A program made the translations under genes and the position numbers. Of a DNA stretch of 47,269 bases, positions 8,901 to 17,254 are shown one piece after another. The stretch is from Elusimicrobia bacterium GWB2_63_16. GTDB taxonomy: Bacteria > Elusimicrobiota > Elusimicrobia > Elusimicrobiales > UBA9959. Where the stretch lies: assembly GCA_001799715.1 (NCBI GenBank), contig MGTZ01000048.1:1747-49015 (forward strand). The letters are read 5' to 3'. The notes under the pieces are model-generated. The model saw nothing but the letters and a program-made list of their open reading frames with translations, was not told the origin of the DNA and did no database searches. Each line of letters begins with the position of its first letter. The stretch's first letter is position 1.

Positions 8901-11900
8901 GCCGTTAGCGGTACGATGCGCGGCAAGGCCGTGAGCGTAGTCCAGGACAACGCGGCCAAGACCTTCAAGGTGACCGGCGACGACCTTAAGCTGGCCGATT
9001 TCGTGCCTGAAGCCGCGAATGTGCCTTTCCTCAAGCTTTTCGCCTTCGACGCGCTGGCCTACAACAAGGCCGCCGTGACCGTGGAGGGCAAGCTGAACTC
9101 CAAGGGCGTGAGCGTGACCAAGGCCTTCGGCTCCGACGGTTCTTTCACCGCCAAAGGGGAAGGCCTGACCCTGAGCGACATAGTCCCCGAAGCGGCCGGG
9201 CTCAAGGCCTTCGACGCCCTGGCCCTCGACGGGGTTTCGGTGTCGCCCGCCGTAGTGGAAGTGGCCGGGCGCCTGGCCGGCAAAGCGGTCAAATTCTCCA
9301 GGACCCGCGACGCCAAGCCCGTCTCCACCATCACCGCCGACGGCCTGACGCTGGGCGACATCTACGCCCCGCTGGCCGGCCTGCCGGCCGTGAACGCCGT
9401 GGCCATGACCCGGCTGAGTCTCGACGGCTCTTCCGTGGAAGCGGAAGCCCGCCTCAACGGCGTGACCGTGGACGTGGTCGCGCACGCCGGCCAGGGCACG
9501 GACTCCTACACCGCCGTCTTCTTCGACACGCTGGGCGCGGCCACCTTCGTGCCGGCCGCCCAGGGGCACGTGGTCAACGACCTGGCCCTGGAGCGCGCCC
9601 TCTTCATAGTGCAGCCGGCCGGCTCGCCCGCCCGCACGGTAGCGGCCGCGGACCTGCCCGGCGACCTGCCCCGGATGGTGGGCTGGGGGGGCAGCGACAC
9701 GCTGGCCCTTTCGGAAGGCGTGAATTTCGCCGGCTGGCTGAACGTGGCCAAGTCCGGCGCGCTGGCCAAGGCCTTCGCGACGGCGGGCCTGCCAGCGGGC
9801 AGCGTGCTTCTTAAGGGCACCGTGGCCCCCGACTCTTTCAGGAGCATGACCGGCGGGGCGCCCGCCGCCGCGGCCTCCCTGTCCGAGACGGACAAGCAGG
9901 CCCTGCTCGCCGGGCTGAACCTCTCGGTGGCGCTGCCGCTGCCGTCCCTGCCCGCCATAGCGGGCCTGGTGACCGTGCGCGGTCCCGTCATACTCTCCAT
10001 CGGCGGCGACGCCAGGGGCAAGAGCAGCCTCTGGGCCAACGTGCCCGCCCCCATAGCCGCCTCCCGGCCCGTCGGGGACCTGGACGTCTCGCTGCAGTTC
10101 GGCCTGGACATAACCGGGGCCGGCATCAGCGAGAAACTGGACGCGCTGGTGAGCCTCGATAAGGGCGCTCGCCCCGGTTACAGCCTGCTCGCCGTCTACG
10201 AGGGAGCCTGGAAACAGCCCTTCGGCATACAGGGCCTCACGCTCGACAACGGCGGCTTTGAATTCTCGCTGGAAAAAGCGGGGGACCAGGCCAAGAGCGG
10301 CCTGGCCTTCTTCGCCACCGCCCAGATAGGGGCTAAGAATGTGGCCGTGACCGCGCAGCTCAAGCGCGAGGGCGGCAAGGTGTCGCTGGATTACTTCCAG
10401 CTGGACGGGCAGTTCCGCCCCGGCGACTTCCCCGGCGGCAAGAACATCCCCTACGGAGACAAGTTCGAACTCGACGAGCTCAAGCTCACGCCCAAGGGGA
10501 TCATGGCCAGGACCGTGATAGCCGGCAACAAGGTGGACGCCTTCCTGTTCGACGCCGGCGCCCCCGGCGCGCCCAACTGGGTGTTCGCCGCGGCCCAGAA
10601 GAACTTCAGCGTGACGGAGCTGCTGCCGGCCGCCAAGGCGATAAAGCCGCTGGCCGCCATGACCATTCCAGACGCGGCGCTGATAGTTTCGGAGAAGGGG
10701 CTCAAGAACGCGGACCGCAATTCCCTCGGCGTGATCGCCAAGGACCTGTTCGACCGCGTGCTCGGCAAGTCCGCGGTGAAGATCAACATCCCGGACGGGA
10801 TAGGCGTGCTGGCCGCTTTCGACGCCGGCGCCATGGGGCCCATAGGCAAGGGCCTCAGCGGCATCGGCGTGCACGACGACGCCGTGGTGATGGGCGCCGT
10901 GACCGGAGTTTTCGCCGGCAACCCCGGCGTGCTGTTGTCCATAACCATGGACAACCCGGGCGACCCCAAGGGCCTGCCTAAAAAGGTGGTTTCTTTCAAG
11001 CCCGGAGTTCCGCCCTCTTACTTCATACAGTGGTCCGGCACCGAACTGGACGCCGGCCTGCGCATGCCGCTGCTGGTCAAGGCCGGCAAGGAGACGCTCT
11101 CCATGGACGCGGACCTGGAGCTCAAGTTCGCGGAGAGCGGCGTGGGCGTGAAGGTGCTCGCCGAGATGGACGGTACCTGGCGCCAGCCCTTCGGCATAAA
11201 GGGGCTGAACCTCAGCAACGTAAAGCTGGACGCGGCCATCAACGAGACCGGCGAGGTGCAGTTCGGCATCGCCGGCGACCAGCTCTACGGCCGCTGCGCC
11301 GACCCCAAGTCCAAGGACTGCCTGGACGTGGACATGGCGATGAGCGTCAAGATCCCGCTCGAGGACGGCCTGCCGGACGGCGTGGCCTTCGCGGGCAGGG
11401 TCAGCAAGCTCAGCCTGCCTGCGCTGGTGGAGATAACCGAGACCCTGATGAGCGCCCCGCCCGGCAGCATCGCGAAACTGCCCGCGCCTTATTTCGAGAT
11501 CGACGACGCCCTGCTGGCCTTCGCCACGCCCGGCGCGTCCGATCCTCAGCTGGGCCTCGTCAGCGAGGGTTTCGCCTTCGGGGGCAAGTTCGTCTTTATG
11601 GGCAAGCAGCTCGGAAAAGTGCTGGGCTCCGGCGGCCCCAACAGCGGCGTCAGGATCAAGGGAGACGTGGCCGACATCGACCTGGACATCATCAAGTTCA
11701 AGGCGAACAGCATAGACATCTCGCTCAACGTGGACCCCAAGTACGTTATCAATTCCACCGTGGACCTGCTGGGCGCGCCCCAGAAGGTGAAGCTCGACAT
11801 CGAGCCGCCTTATTTCGAGTTCGATATGACCGAGAAGCTGGGCGCTTTCGGCAACGCGCTGCTGACCATCCGCCTGGACGGCTTCGACCTGAAGAAGGGC

Positions 11901-13826
11901 ACTTTCGACAAGAACGCCGGCATGAGCGTGGTCGGCGAGTTCCAGTCCACGCTGGTGCCGTGGATGAAAGGCGAGATCACGAAGGGCGTGGAAGAATTGA
12001 GGGACTCGGCGCGGGCCAAGTTCGACGAGGATACAAAGGCCCTGGAGGCCGCCGAGGCCAAGGTGAACGAGCTCAACGCCAAGATCAAAAAGCTCAAGGA
12101 AGAGGACCAGAAGGCCAAGGACAGGGCAGAGGAAGCCCTGGACTCCGCCAGGCGCCGAGTGGACTCGCTGCGGGACAGGCACGACCACGAGGACCACCAG
12201 GCGCATCACTGCGGTTCGCGCTGGACCCACTGGGCCTGCTCGCCCGGCTGGCGCATAGCCGCCGCCTCCACCTGGGTGATCTACGAAGTCGCCGAGGGCA
12301 CCCTGGAAGCGGCCAAGAAGGCCGTGGCCGCCGCCTCCAACCTGGACCCCCGCGTGGCCGCGCTGATAGCCGAACGCGACATAGAGCGCGCCGGCCTTTC
12401 CGTGGCCGAGGCCGTGGTCAAGGTGACCGAAGATATAGAGGACTTCGTGATGAAGGAGCTGGAGACCGTGCTCGAGCGGGCCGTTTCCAGCCTGCCGCTG
12501 GAGATAGACAAGGCCATCATCGTGGGCGACCTCAAGGACATGGTCACGCATAACGACCCGCTGGTGCTGGATATGCAGTTCAAGATCGCCGGCGCCCCGA
12601 TGCACGAGTTCTTCGCGGTCAAAGTGCCGGACCGGGCCGAGAACCTGCAGTTCGACGCGGTCTCGTTCGCGCTCCTGCCGGCGCTGGGCCTGGACAAACT
12701 TACCGAGGACGCGCTGAAGAAGGTCTCTCCCGACGCGGCGCGCTGGGTGCACGCGCATATAGCCACCAAGCTGGCCGGCGCCGAAGAGGCCGTGCGCAAC
12801 CAGGTGTCGGACGAGGAGGAGCGCTTCAAGGGCGTGCTGGCGTCGTTCGACAACGGCACCGCCAAATACAAGAAGGCCTTCGAAGAGCAGTCCGACGAGC
12901 ACCTGAAACTGGTCGAGGACATGGACGTCACGGACCTGATGCCCGACAGCCTGCAGTACAGCAATATCTACCTGGCCATCGGCCACAGCAACCTCTGCCT
13001 GGCCGTCTCCAAGGACGGCCTGAGCGTGGTGCAGCTGCACTGCAAGGACGCGGACGTGGAGCAGTGGAACACCACGGCCCTGAAGGGGGACGACGAGGGC
13101 TACGTGGAGCTGCGCAACAAGGGGCTCTGCCTGAAGGCCAGGAAGGGCGACTCGGCGGACAACTTCGAGCCGCTGATACTCTCCGCCTGCGATTCGGCCG
13201 ACAGCCACCAGCAGTGGAAGATCATCTCCTCGGACGGCTTCTACGACGAGATCGTCAACCGCTACTCGCAGAAATGCCTGCACTTCAACACGGAGAACGC
13301 CAACCCGGAGACCGCCTTCGCGGTGTGGACCTCCTGCCTGGGCTCCGACAGCCAGACCTTCAGGGCCATCGCGGACGCCGAGAAGCCGACCCGGCACAAC
13401 GTGGAGTCCATGGTGAAGGCCGCCAACGGGCTCTGCCTGGACGTGGTCGGGGACCTTCCTAAACTCACCCCTGAGAGCAAAGAGGTGAAGCTCTACGCGC
13501 ACAAGTGCGGCGAGGGCAGCGAGAAGTTCAACTACATCGAGGAGGTGGACGGCGACATCCAGCTGATCCACTCCGAGACGGGCCTCTGCGTCTACCCGCA
13601 GGAGAAGGCCGATTCGCTGGCGCTGCGCGCCTGCGACCGCGGGGCCGACATGTTCTGGCGGCTGAACCCGAAGTCCGCGACGGAGGACCAGTTCTTTAAC
13701 ACCGCGCGCAATTCTTGTATGATACTTCCTGCTCCCCCGAAGGGGTCCGCCCAGGACCTCGAGGCGGGCGTGGCTAACTGCAACCAGATACCCAACGACG
13801 GAATGCTGCTGGACTTCGTAAAATGA
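5940..13826 (+). CDS. Giant secreted repeat protein with C-terminal ricin-type lectin modules
   Basis: The 2628-residue product starts with a clear signal peptide (MMHNSFRVLLAFLVFSLPL, cleavage near AAAPHD). Residues about 188-1194 are 17 tandem repeats of 59-60 residues with the consensus D-G-L-x-L-A-D-F-V-P-x-A-A-x-x-x-[FY]-L-x-x-F. Residues about 1200-2010 contain two diverged copies of another module marked by W[KR]QPFGI[QK]GL. A coiled-coil region follows (about 2020-2180), interrupted by a His/Cys/Trp-rich insert. The last 290 residues resemble two beta-trefoil ricin-B lectin domains, with NLCLAVS, GLCLKAR, QQWKI, GLCLDVV and GLCVYP. ATG 5940 and ATG 5943 are both possible, with AGAGG just upstream. 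The gene overlaps the next by 4 bases. I cannot name the repeat family; a cell-surface carbohydrate-binding or adhesive role is inferred from the signal peptide and lectin modules. Confidence 0.85.
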   Translation: MMHNSFRVLLAFLVFSLPLDLAAAPHDYTDPFSKFQTAVKAVKVLPDGAGQWKSLAAGLAADPLFASLGLDKLSYTGGNQLAYDFDLRLGEIDLDLKGTLTFDASAADGQPVATLTSAAQSRTAADLVDIGALHATSASLEAAIYKEGGAYKIYARVIPRFTNYNKPPLPSLLLSKGKGGLDYTVIGGNLALKDIFPFAAQVPLYKQFAFESLSKSGTALTVKGTVGGRAVTAAGDTVKDTLFVTGDGLTAADFYPETAALPLLNGFAFDSFSLTAAGEAVNGRLNGKKISVSRGADKKSFAVTGDDIKLEDFIPAASQVPCVNALAVDSVLGSDTELAIAGKVNGKPVAVSGSLADNKVEMTGPGLSLPSCIPLSLNLPFLKLFSFGGLFHWPDRLEVDGTVNGKDVRVVWIFAPNTVTVTGESIKLGDILPAAAKEPMLESFSFLSLEYSKAALKVSGKVSGKAMTVTQDNASKTFTVSGAGLTLADFIPETAGITYLRRFDLNLVRQRPGGVLVAGDVAGKAVTVESDRTAGSFTVTGDGLKLADFVPEAAQITFLDAFALDGVRSTPDEFVVTGRINNKAVSVDDHLTSNIFTVTGAGLKLQDFFTESKDVPALNNFAFESLTHTADGVTVTGKVNGKAVLVARAAGADTFTVKGDALKLADFVPAAAKVSYLGNFAFLSLVWHPGNLEVAGTVNAKNVTVTLDKEAKTYTASGSGLQLADFVPEAAKLPYLARFDLTKVQERPDGVLVAGDVDGKAVSVDYNRTAASFRVTGDGLQLKDFVPQAAGVSYLDNFKFEGLLYSAAGIEVTGRVNDKAVTVKKALGAPDFSVTGDSLKLADFVPGTEQVPCVNDFALDRVWRSEAELGIAGKVNGKAVSISDSFADNRVEMSGPGLSLPACLPLSLNLPFLNLFSFGSLFHWPDRLEVDGTLNGKDVKLVWIFAPNTVTVTGDSLKLADAIPDAARVPFLNGFAFLELDYSKDQLAVSGTMRGKAVSVVQDNAAKTFKVTGDDLKLADFVPEAANVPFLKLFAFDALAYNKAAVTVEGKLNSKGVSVTKAFGSDGSFTAKGEGLTLSDIVPEAAGLKAFDALALDGVSVSPAVVEVAGRLAGKAVKFSRTRDAKPVSTITADGLTLGDIYAPLAGLPAVNAVAMTRLSLDGSSVEAEARLNGVTVDVVAHAGQGTDSYTAVFFDTLGAATFVPAAQGHVVNDLALERALFIVQPAGSPARTVAAADLPGDLPRMVGWGGSDTLALSEGVNFAGWLNVAKSGALAKAFATAGLPAGSVLLKGTVAPDSFRSMTGGAPAAAASLSETDKQALLAGLNLSVALPLPSLPAIAGLVTVRGPVILSIGGDARGKSSLWANVPAPIAASRPVGDLDVSLQFGLDITGAGISEKLDALVSLDKGARPGYSLLAVYEGAWKQPFGIQGLTLDNGGFEFSLEKAGDQAKSGLAFFATAQIGAKNVAVTAQLKREGGKVSLDYFQLDGQFRPGDFPGGKNIPYGDKFELDELKLTPKGIMARTVIAGNKVDAFLFDAGAPGAPNWVFAAAQKNFSVTELLPAAKAIKPLAAMTIPDAALIVSEKGLKNADRNSLGVIAKDLFDRVLGKSAVKINIPDGIGVLAAFDAGAMGPIGKGLSGIGVHDDAVVMGAVTGVFAGNPGVLLSITMDNPGDPKGLPKKVVSFKPGVPPSYFIQWSGTELDAGLRMPLLVKAGKETLSMDADLELKFAESGVGVKVLAEMDGTWRQPFGIKGLNLSNVKLDAAINETGEVQFGIAGDQLYGRCADPKSKDCLDVDMAMSVKIPLEDGLPDGVAFAGRVSKLSLPALVEITETLMSAPPGSIAKLPAPYFEIDDALLAFATPGASDPQLGLVSEGFAFGGKFVFMGKQLGKVLGSGGPNSGVRIKGDVADIDLDIIKFKANSIDISLNVDPKYVINSTVDLLGAPQKVKLDIEPPYFEFDMTEKLGAFGNALLTIRLDGFDLKKGTFDKNAGMSVVGEFQSTLVPWMKGEITKGVEELRDSARAKFDEDTKALEAAEAKVNELNAKIKKLKEEDQKAKDRAEEALDSARRRVDSLRDRHDHEDHQAHHCGSRWTHWACSPGWRIAAASTWVIYEVAEGTLEAAKKAVAAASNLDPRVAALIAERDIERAGLSVAEAVVKVTEDIEDFVMKELETVLERAVSSLPLEIDKAIIVGDLKDMVTHNDPLVLDMQFKIAGAPMHEFFAVKVPDRAENLQFDAVSFALLPALGLDKLTEDALKKVSPDAARWVHAHIATKLAGAEEAVRNQVSDEEERFKGVLASFDNGTAKYKKAFEEQSDEHLKLVEDMDVTDLMPDSLQYSNIYLAIGHSNLCLAVSKDGLSVVQLHCKDADVEQWNTTALKGDDEGYVELRNKGLCLKARKGDSADNFEPLILSACDSADSHQQWKIISSDGFYDEIVNRYSQKCLHFNTENANPETAFAVWTSCLGSDSQTFRAIADAEKPTRHNVESMVKAANGLCLDVVGDLPKLTPESKEVKLYAHKCGEGSEKFNYIEEVDGDIQLIHSETGLCVYPQEKADSLALRACDRGADMFWRLNPKSATEDQFFNTARNSCMILPAPPKGSAQDLEAGVANCNQIPNDGMLLDFVK
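6855..7385 (+). repeat. Three-unit block, copy A of an internal segmental duplication
   Basis: Units 3-5 of the array (codons 306-482) match units 12-14 far better than they match their neighbours. Shared features include VPCVN, LPLSLNLPFL-type segments, FHWPDRLEVDGT and VVWIFAPNTVTVTG or a near match. The offset to copy B is exactly 531 codons, i.e. nine 59-codon units. Confidence 0.85.
8448..8978 (+). repeat. Three-unit block, copy B of the internal segmental duplication
   Basis: Units 12-14 (codons 837-1013) are the partner of 6855-7385. Nucleotide identity is visibly high around the FHWPDRLEVDG and WIFAPNTVTVTG codons. This points to a more recent duplication or gene conversion than the one that made the array. 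Confidence 0.85.
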
Positions 13827-15736
13827 AAAAAATAACCTCCACACTGCTCAGTGTCGCCCTGCTCCTGCCCGCCTTCGCGGGCTGCGCCTCCACCGGCCGT
13901 ACCGCCCGGCGGGTTCCGCTGAACCCGTCGGTGGACCGCATGCTGGAGGAAATAGTGAGCGGCCCCTCCGGCAACAAGGTCTCCGCCTCGGTGCGGGAAG
14001 GAATAAAGGCCATACGGCGCGGCCGTTACACCGACGCGGGCAAGCGCTTCTCCGAGGGGCTGCGCGCCGACCCGGTGAACGCGAACCTGCACTTCCTCAA
14101 CAGTCTGGCCTACCATCTGAGTTCCCTGTCCGGCGACCAGGCCATGCTGGAGCTGGCCGAGTCGGGCTACGCGGTGGCGCTGCGCTTCGACCCGGACAAT
14201 TACTGGGCCTCGTTCTTCCTGGGGCACGTCTACTTCGCGCAGAAGCGCTACAAGGACGCGCAGAACCAGTTCTCGTACGCGCTGCTCTACGCGCCCGAAC
14301 AGGCTGATTTCCTGCGCGCCCTCGCCGTGGCTTCCTACTACGCGCAGGGCCTGGACGTGGGCAGCTGGGCCGCCGAGAAGGCGGTGCGGCTGGAACCCTG
14401 GCAGGCCTCGGGCTGGCGCATAGCGGCGCTGACGCGGGCCGCCCAGGGCGACTTCAAGGGGTCCGAAGAGGGCTTTCTTAAGTACCGGGAGCTGACCGGC
14501 AAAGAGAGCGCGGCCGGCAAGCAGGCCGAAGTGGGGGAATGGACCGCGGGTTATCTTTCCGGCAGGCTGGAGGATTGGAAGGCTTTTCACCGGCAGCACC
14601 CGGAAATAGCGCGCATGGCGGCCAAGAGCGTTTTCGGCTCCGGCGCGCAGGCCGAGGGGAAACCGCTGGACCTGGGGGACCAGGGCGACAATTACGACGA
14701 CAGCGCGCAGGCGGCGCCCGCCGGCCAGGCGGCCGCGGATCCCGGCGCCAAGCCGGACCCCAACGCTCCCAAGATGGCGCTGGTGGACGTGGTGATACTT
14801 ACCACGGAAGAGAGCCGCAGCCAGTCCAAGGGCATCAACCTGCTGGCCGGCCTCAAGGCCACCTTGACCGGTACGCTCTATTCCTACAAGTGGGTCTCCG
14901 CGCGCGGTTCCGGAGGGCAGAGCGGCAGGGCCACTACGGTGGCGCCCACCTTCGCCCTCGAGGGCTTGTCCTACAACCTCAATATCTGGAACGACGGCAT
15001 CAACAAGGCCGAAGTGCTGGCCCGCCCGTCGCTGCTGGCGGTGGATAACCAGACCTCGCAGTTCTATTCCGGCGCCGTGCTGCACGTGCAGCTGAACAGC
15101 AACAACTCCGACGGCTCGCTGGTGGACGTGCCGGTGGGCATCAACCTGTCGGTCACGCCCTCGTTCATAGACGACGAGACCGTGCGCCTGAAGGTGCACG
15201 CCGACCGCAGCTTCATCGAGACGCGCAGCGAGAAGCTGGGCTTCTCCTCTTTCTCGCAGACCGCGAAGACCTCGGTGGACGCCACGGCCATCATGCGCTT
15301 CGGCGAGACCTTGATCCTCAGCGGCCTGTCCGAGAACGAAACTGTGAAATCCCGGAGCGGCGTGCCGCTGCTGCAGCGCATACCGCTGGTGCAGTATTTC
15401 TTCTCACAGAAGAACGACGAGGAGACCAAGAAATCCGTGCTGATCCTGCTGGCCCCGCACAAGGCCCGCCGCGCCAGCGAGCATATGACTCCCGCCGAGG
15501 CCAGGGAACTGAAGAAGGCGGAGCGCCACGGGGCGCAGGCCGTGGAGCACCTGAAGGCCCTCAAGCGCAAGGAAGGCCTGGCCGGCAAGGACAACCTCGC
15601 GGCCGTCTACGAACAGCTGGAGGGCGGTAAGTTCTACCGGGAATTCCAGAGCGGCGACCTGCGCCTGGACGAATGGCATAACTCCGACACGCTGGTCGGC
15701 TCCATCAAGCGGGTGCTCGGTTTCCTCTGGTACTAA
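13823..15736 (+). CDS. Lipoprotein with TPR-like N-terminus and secretin (GspD/PilQ-type) C-terminal domain
   Basis: The 637-residue product has a lipoprotein signal (MKKITSTLLSVALLLPAFAGC). Residues about 50-235 are helical and TPR-like (AIRRGRYTDAGKRFSEGL, FLGHVYFAQKRYKDAQNQF). After an Ala/Pro linker, residues about 315-550 match the secretin C-terminal domain: VDVVILTTEES, VGINLSVTPSFIDDETVRL, GETLILSGL, then GVPLLQRIPLVQYFF and VLILLAPH. True GspD/PilQ proteins carry N0/N1 domains instead of TPRs, so this is an atypical secretin-family protein, probably in the outer membrane. Its start overlaps the stop of the giant gene (ATGA), showing translational coupling. I infer that it helps export or display that protein, but a separate role is possible. 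Confidence 0.8.
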   Translation: MKKITSTLLSVALLLPAFAGCASTGRTARRVPLNPSVDRMLEEIVSGPSGNKVSASVREGIKAIRRGRYTDAGKRFSEGLRADPVNANLHFLNSLAYHLSSLSGDQAMLELAESGYAVALRFDPDNYWASFFLGHVYFAQKRYKDAQNQFSYALLYAPEQADFLRALAVASYYAQGLDVGSWAAEKAVRLEPWQASGWRIAALTRAAQGDFKGSEEGFLKYRELTGKESAAGKQAEVGEWTAGYLSGRLEDWKAFHRQHPEIARMAAKSVFGSGAQAEGKPLDLGDQGDNYDDSAQAAPAGQAAADPGAKPDPNAPKMALVDVVILTTEESRSQSKGINLLAGLKATLTGTLYSYKWVSARGSGGQSGRATTVAPTFALEGLSYNLNIWNDGINKAEVLARPSLLAVDNQTSQFYSGAVLHVQLNSNNSDGSLVDVPVGINLSVTPSFIDDETVRLKVHADRSFIETRSEKLGFSSFSQTAKTSVDATAIMRFGETLILSGLSENETVKSRSGVPLLQRIPLVQYFFSQKNDEETKKSVLILLAPHKARRASEHMTPAEARELKKAERHGAQAVEHLKALKRKEGLAGKDNLAAVYEQLEGGKFYREFQSGDLRLDEWHNSDTLVGSIKRVLGFLWY

Positions 15737-15737
15737 T

Positions 15738-16892
15738 ATGAACCGCGCCGGCCTCGTCCTCGCCGCGCTGCTGCTGGCCCCGCGGGGCCCGGCGGCGGCC
15801 GAAGACCGGCTCGGACCCGCGCTGGCCCTGCAGGAGGCTTTCTCCGCGGCGGCCTCCTCCGCTGCGACCTCCGTGGTCGCGGTGACGGCGGTGCAGGACG
15901 GCAAGGTCTCTCCCCCGGAAGAATTCCTCTTCTGGGGTTCCGAAGAATTCCTGGAACAATCGGTCTACGGCCGGGCCCCCGGCGCCACCGGCGCCGCGCG
16001 CCAGCGCAGGGTGCCCGTCTCGGGCTCCGGCTTCGTGGTGAGCCCCGACGGCTATATCCTGACCAGCGAGCACGTGGTGCGCGGAGCCTCGGAAGTCTCC
16101 GTGACTTTCCCCGGTGAGCCGGGCAGGAGCGTGGCCGGCCGGGTAACGGCCCGCGACGCCGCTGCCGACCTGGCCGTGATCAAGGTGGAGGCGGGCCGGG
16201 CGCTGCCCGTAGTCAGGTTGGGCGATTCGGACGGGGTGCGGGCGGGGCAATGGAGCATAGCCCTGGGCAGCCCGGCCGGGCTGGAGCAGGCCATGACGGT
16301 CGGCGTTGTCTCCGCCGCGCGGCAGAAGATCTCGATCGGAAAAAAAGTTTACCGCGGCGCCATACAGACGGACGCCGCCATCAACCCCGGCAACTCCGGC
16401 GGGCCGCTGCTGAACATTCGCGGCGAGGTGATAGGCGTCAATATGGCCGGCTACGCCCCCGGCGGTGAATACGCCGGCATAGGCTTCGCCATCCCCATAA
16501 ACCGCGCCAGGGAGCTGCTGGCCCTCGCGCTGGCCGGCACTCCGCGCGGCTGGATAGGCGCCGTGCTGGAGGACGACCTGGACGCCGCCGCGGCCGCCGT
16601 CTACGGTCTGCCGGACGCCCGCGGCGCCTTGATAATGCGCGTGCTGCCGGGCCAACCCGCCGACAAGGCTGGCCTGCTGCGGGGGGACGTTATAAAAGAA
16701 TTCGACGGAAAGGTGATAGCCGACAACGCCGGCCTGCTGGCCGCCGTGGCCGCGGTCGCCCCCGGCAAGTCGGTTTCGGTCCGGCTGATACGGCGCAGGG
16801 CTGAAGTGACGGCCGAAATAGCGGTACGGGCGGCCCCGGACGCCGCCGGCGAGCCCGGTCTCAACGAGCGGGACCGGGAAGCAGCCTTTTAA
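15738..16892 (+). CDS. HtrA/DegP-like periplasmic serine protease with one PDZ domain
   Basis: The 384-residue S1C-family protease has a signal peptide (MNRAGLVLAALLLAPRGPAAAED). The catalytic triad is visible: His112 in SEHVVRG, Asp144 in AADLAVIKVE and Ser220 in NPGNSGGPLLN. A single PDZ domain follows (about 268-365, with VLPGQPADKAGLLRGDVIKEF). An insert between strands (about 58-90, EEFLFWGSEEFLEQ) resembles the LA loop of DegP. It starts 1 base after the secretin-like gene and belongs to the same operon, suggesting quality control or processing of the giant exported protein. It ends overlapping the convergent MGMT gene by 4 bases. Confidence 0.9.
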   Translation: MNRAGLVLAALLLAPRGPAAAEDRLGPALALQEAFSAAASSAATSVVAVTAVQDGKVSPPEEFLFWGSEEFLEQSVYGRAPGATGAARQRRVPVSGSGFVVSPDGYILTSEHVVRGASEVSVTFPGEPGRSVAGRVTARDAAADLAVIKVEAGRALPVVRLGDSDGVRAGQWSIALGSPAGLEQAMTVGVVSAARQKISIGKKVYRGAIQTDAAINPGNSGGPLLNIRGEVIGVNMAGYAPGGEYAGIGFAIPINRARELLALALAGTPRGWIGAVLEDDLDAAAAAVYGLPDARGALIMRVLPGQPADKAGLLRGDVIKEFDGKVIADNAGLLAAVAAVAPGKSVSVRLIRRRAEVTAEIAVRAAPDAAGEPGLNERDREAAF

Positions 16893-17185
16893 AGCGCGCC
16901 TTCTTTCTTTAACAGTTTCAGTTTGGCCGCGGGGCCGCCGGCGGCGGAGAAGCCGCCCAGCCCGCCGTCGGACCTGATCACGCGGTGGCAGGGCACCGTC
17001 GGGGCGAAAGGGTTCTTGCCCAGCGCCGAGCCTACGGCCCGTACCGCTCCTGGTTCGCCTATCTGTTCCGCTATCCACTTGTAGCTGCGCGTCTGCCCCG
17101 CCGGTATGCGCATGCAGGCCCGCCACACCGCCTGCTGGAACGGCGTATAAGCCTTCATCCTCTCAAAAATTTCCTTTTTCTCCAT
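16889..17185 (-). CDS. One-domain methylated-DNA-cysteine methyltransferase (MGMT/Ogt catalytic domain)
   Basis: The product has about 98 residues and consists only of the DNA-binding/catalytic domain. It contains TPFQQAVWRACMRIPAGQT, the arginine-finger region GAVRAVGSALGKNP and the active-site motif PCHRVI. Cys in PCHR, rather than the Trp of alkyltransferase-like proteins, predicts a working suicide methyltransferase. The N-terminal ribonuclease-H-like domain of Ogt/Ada is absent. Start ATG 17185 is preceded by GGAGA at good spacing; longer in-frame extensions upstream look non-coding. It converges with the protease gene (4-base overlap). Confidence 0.85.
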   Translation of the reverse strand: MEKKEIFERMKAYTPFQQAVWRACMRIPAGQTRSYKWIAEQIGEPGAVRAVGSALGKNPFAPTVPCHRVIRSDGGLGGFSAAGGPAAKLKLLKKEGAL

Positions 17186-17254
17186 TATTATTTCTCCAGC
17201 TTCGGGATCACGGATTTGGGGTTCGCATGCAGACGGGGGATTGGATAAGCAAAA

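Larger units (their letters stand above)
6501..9521 (+). repeat. 17 tandem 59-60-residue protein repeats (177-180 bp units)
   Basis: Within the giant gene, units begin at codon 188 and recur every 59 codons (units 15 and 16 have 60), through codon about 1194. Most units contain LADFVPEAA-type and VNGKAVxV-type motifs and end in FTVTG or close variants, for example VEMTG or TYTASG. The rhythm, including unit starts at 6501, 6678 and 6855, was checked by codon counting. Confidence 0.9.

Noticed and set aside
6501-9521. CRISPR-like array
   Set aside because: The periodicity is 177-180 bp in frame within a coding sequence, with diverged repeats and no unique spacers. It is a protein repeat.
8436-13844. 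Very long open frame (about 1800 codons) on the minus strand antisense to the giant gene
   Set aside because: It mirrors the codon-position GC bias of the plus-strand gene. Its translation is low-complexity (His/Gly/Val/Gln-rich) with no domain, and the plus strand has a signal peptide, repeats and lectin motifs.
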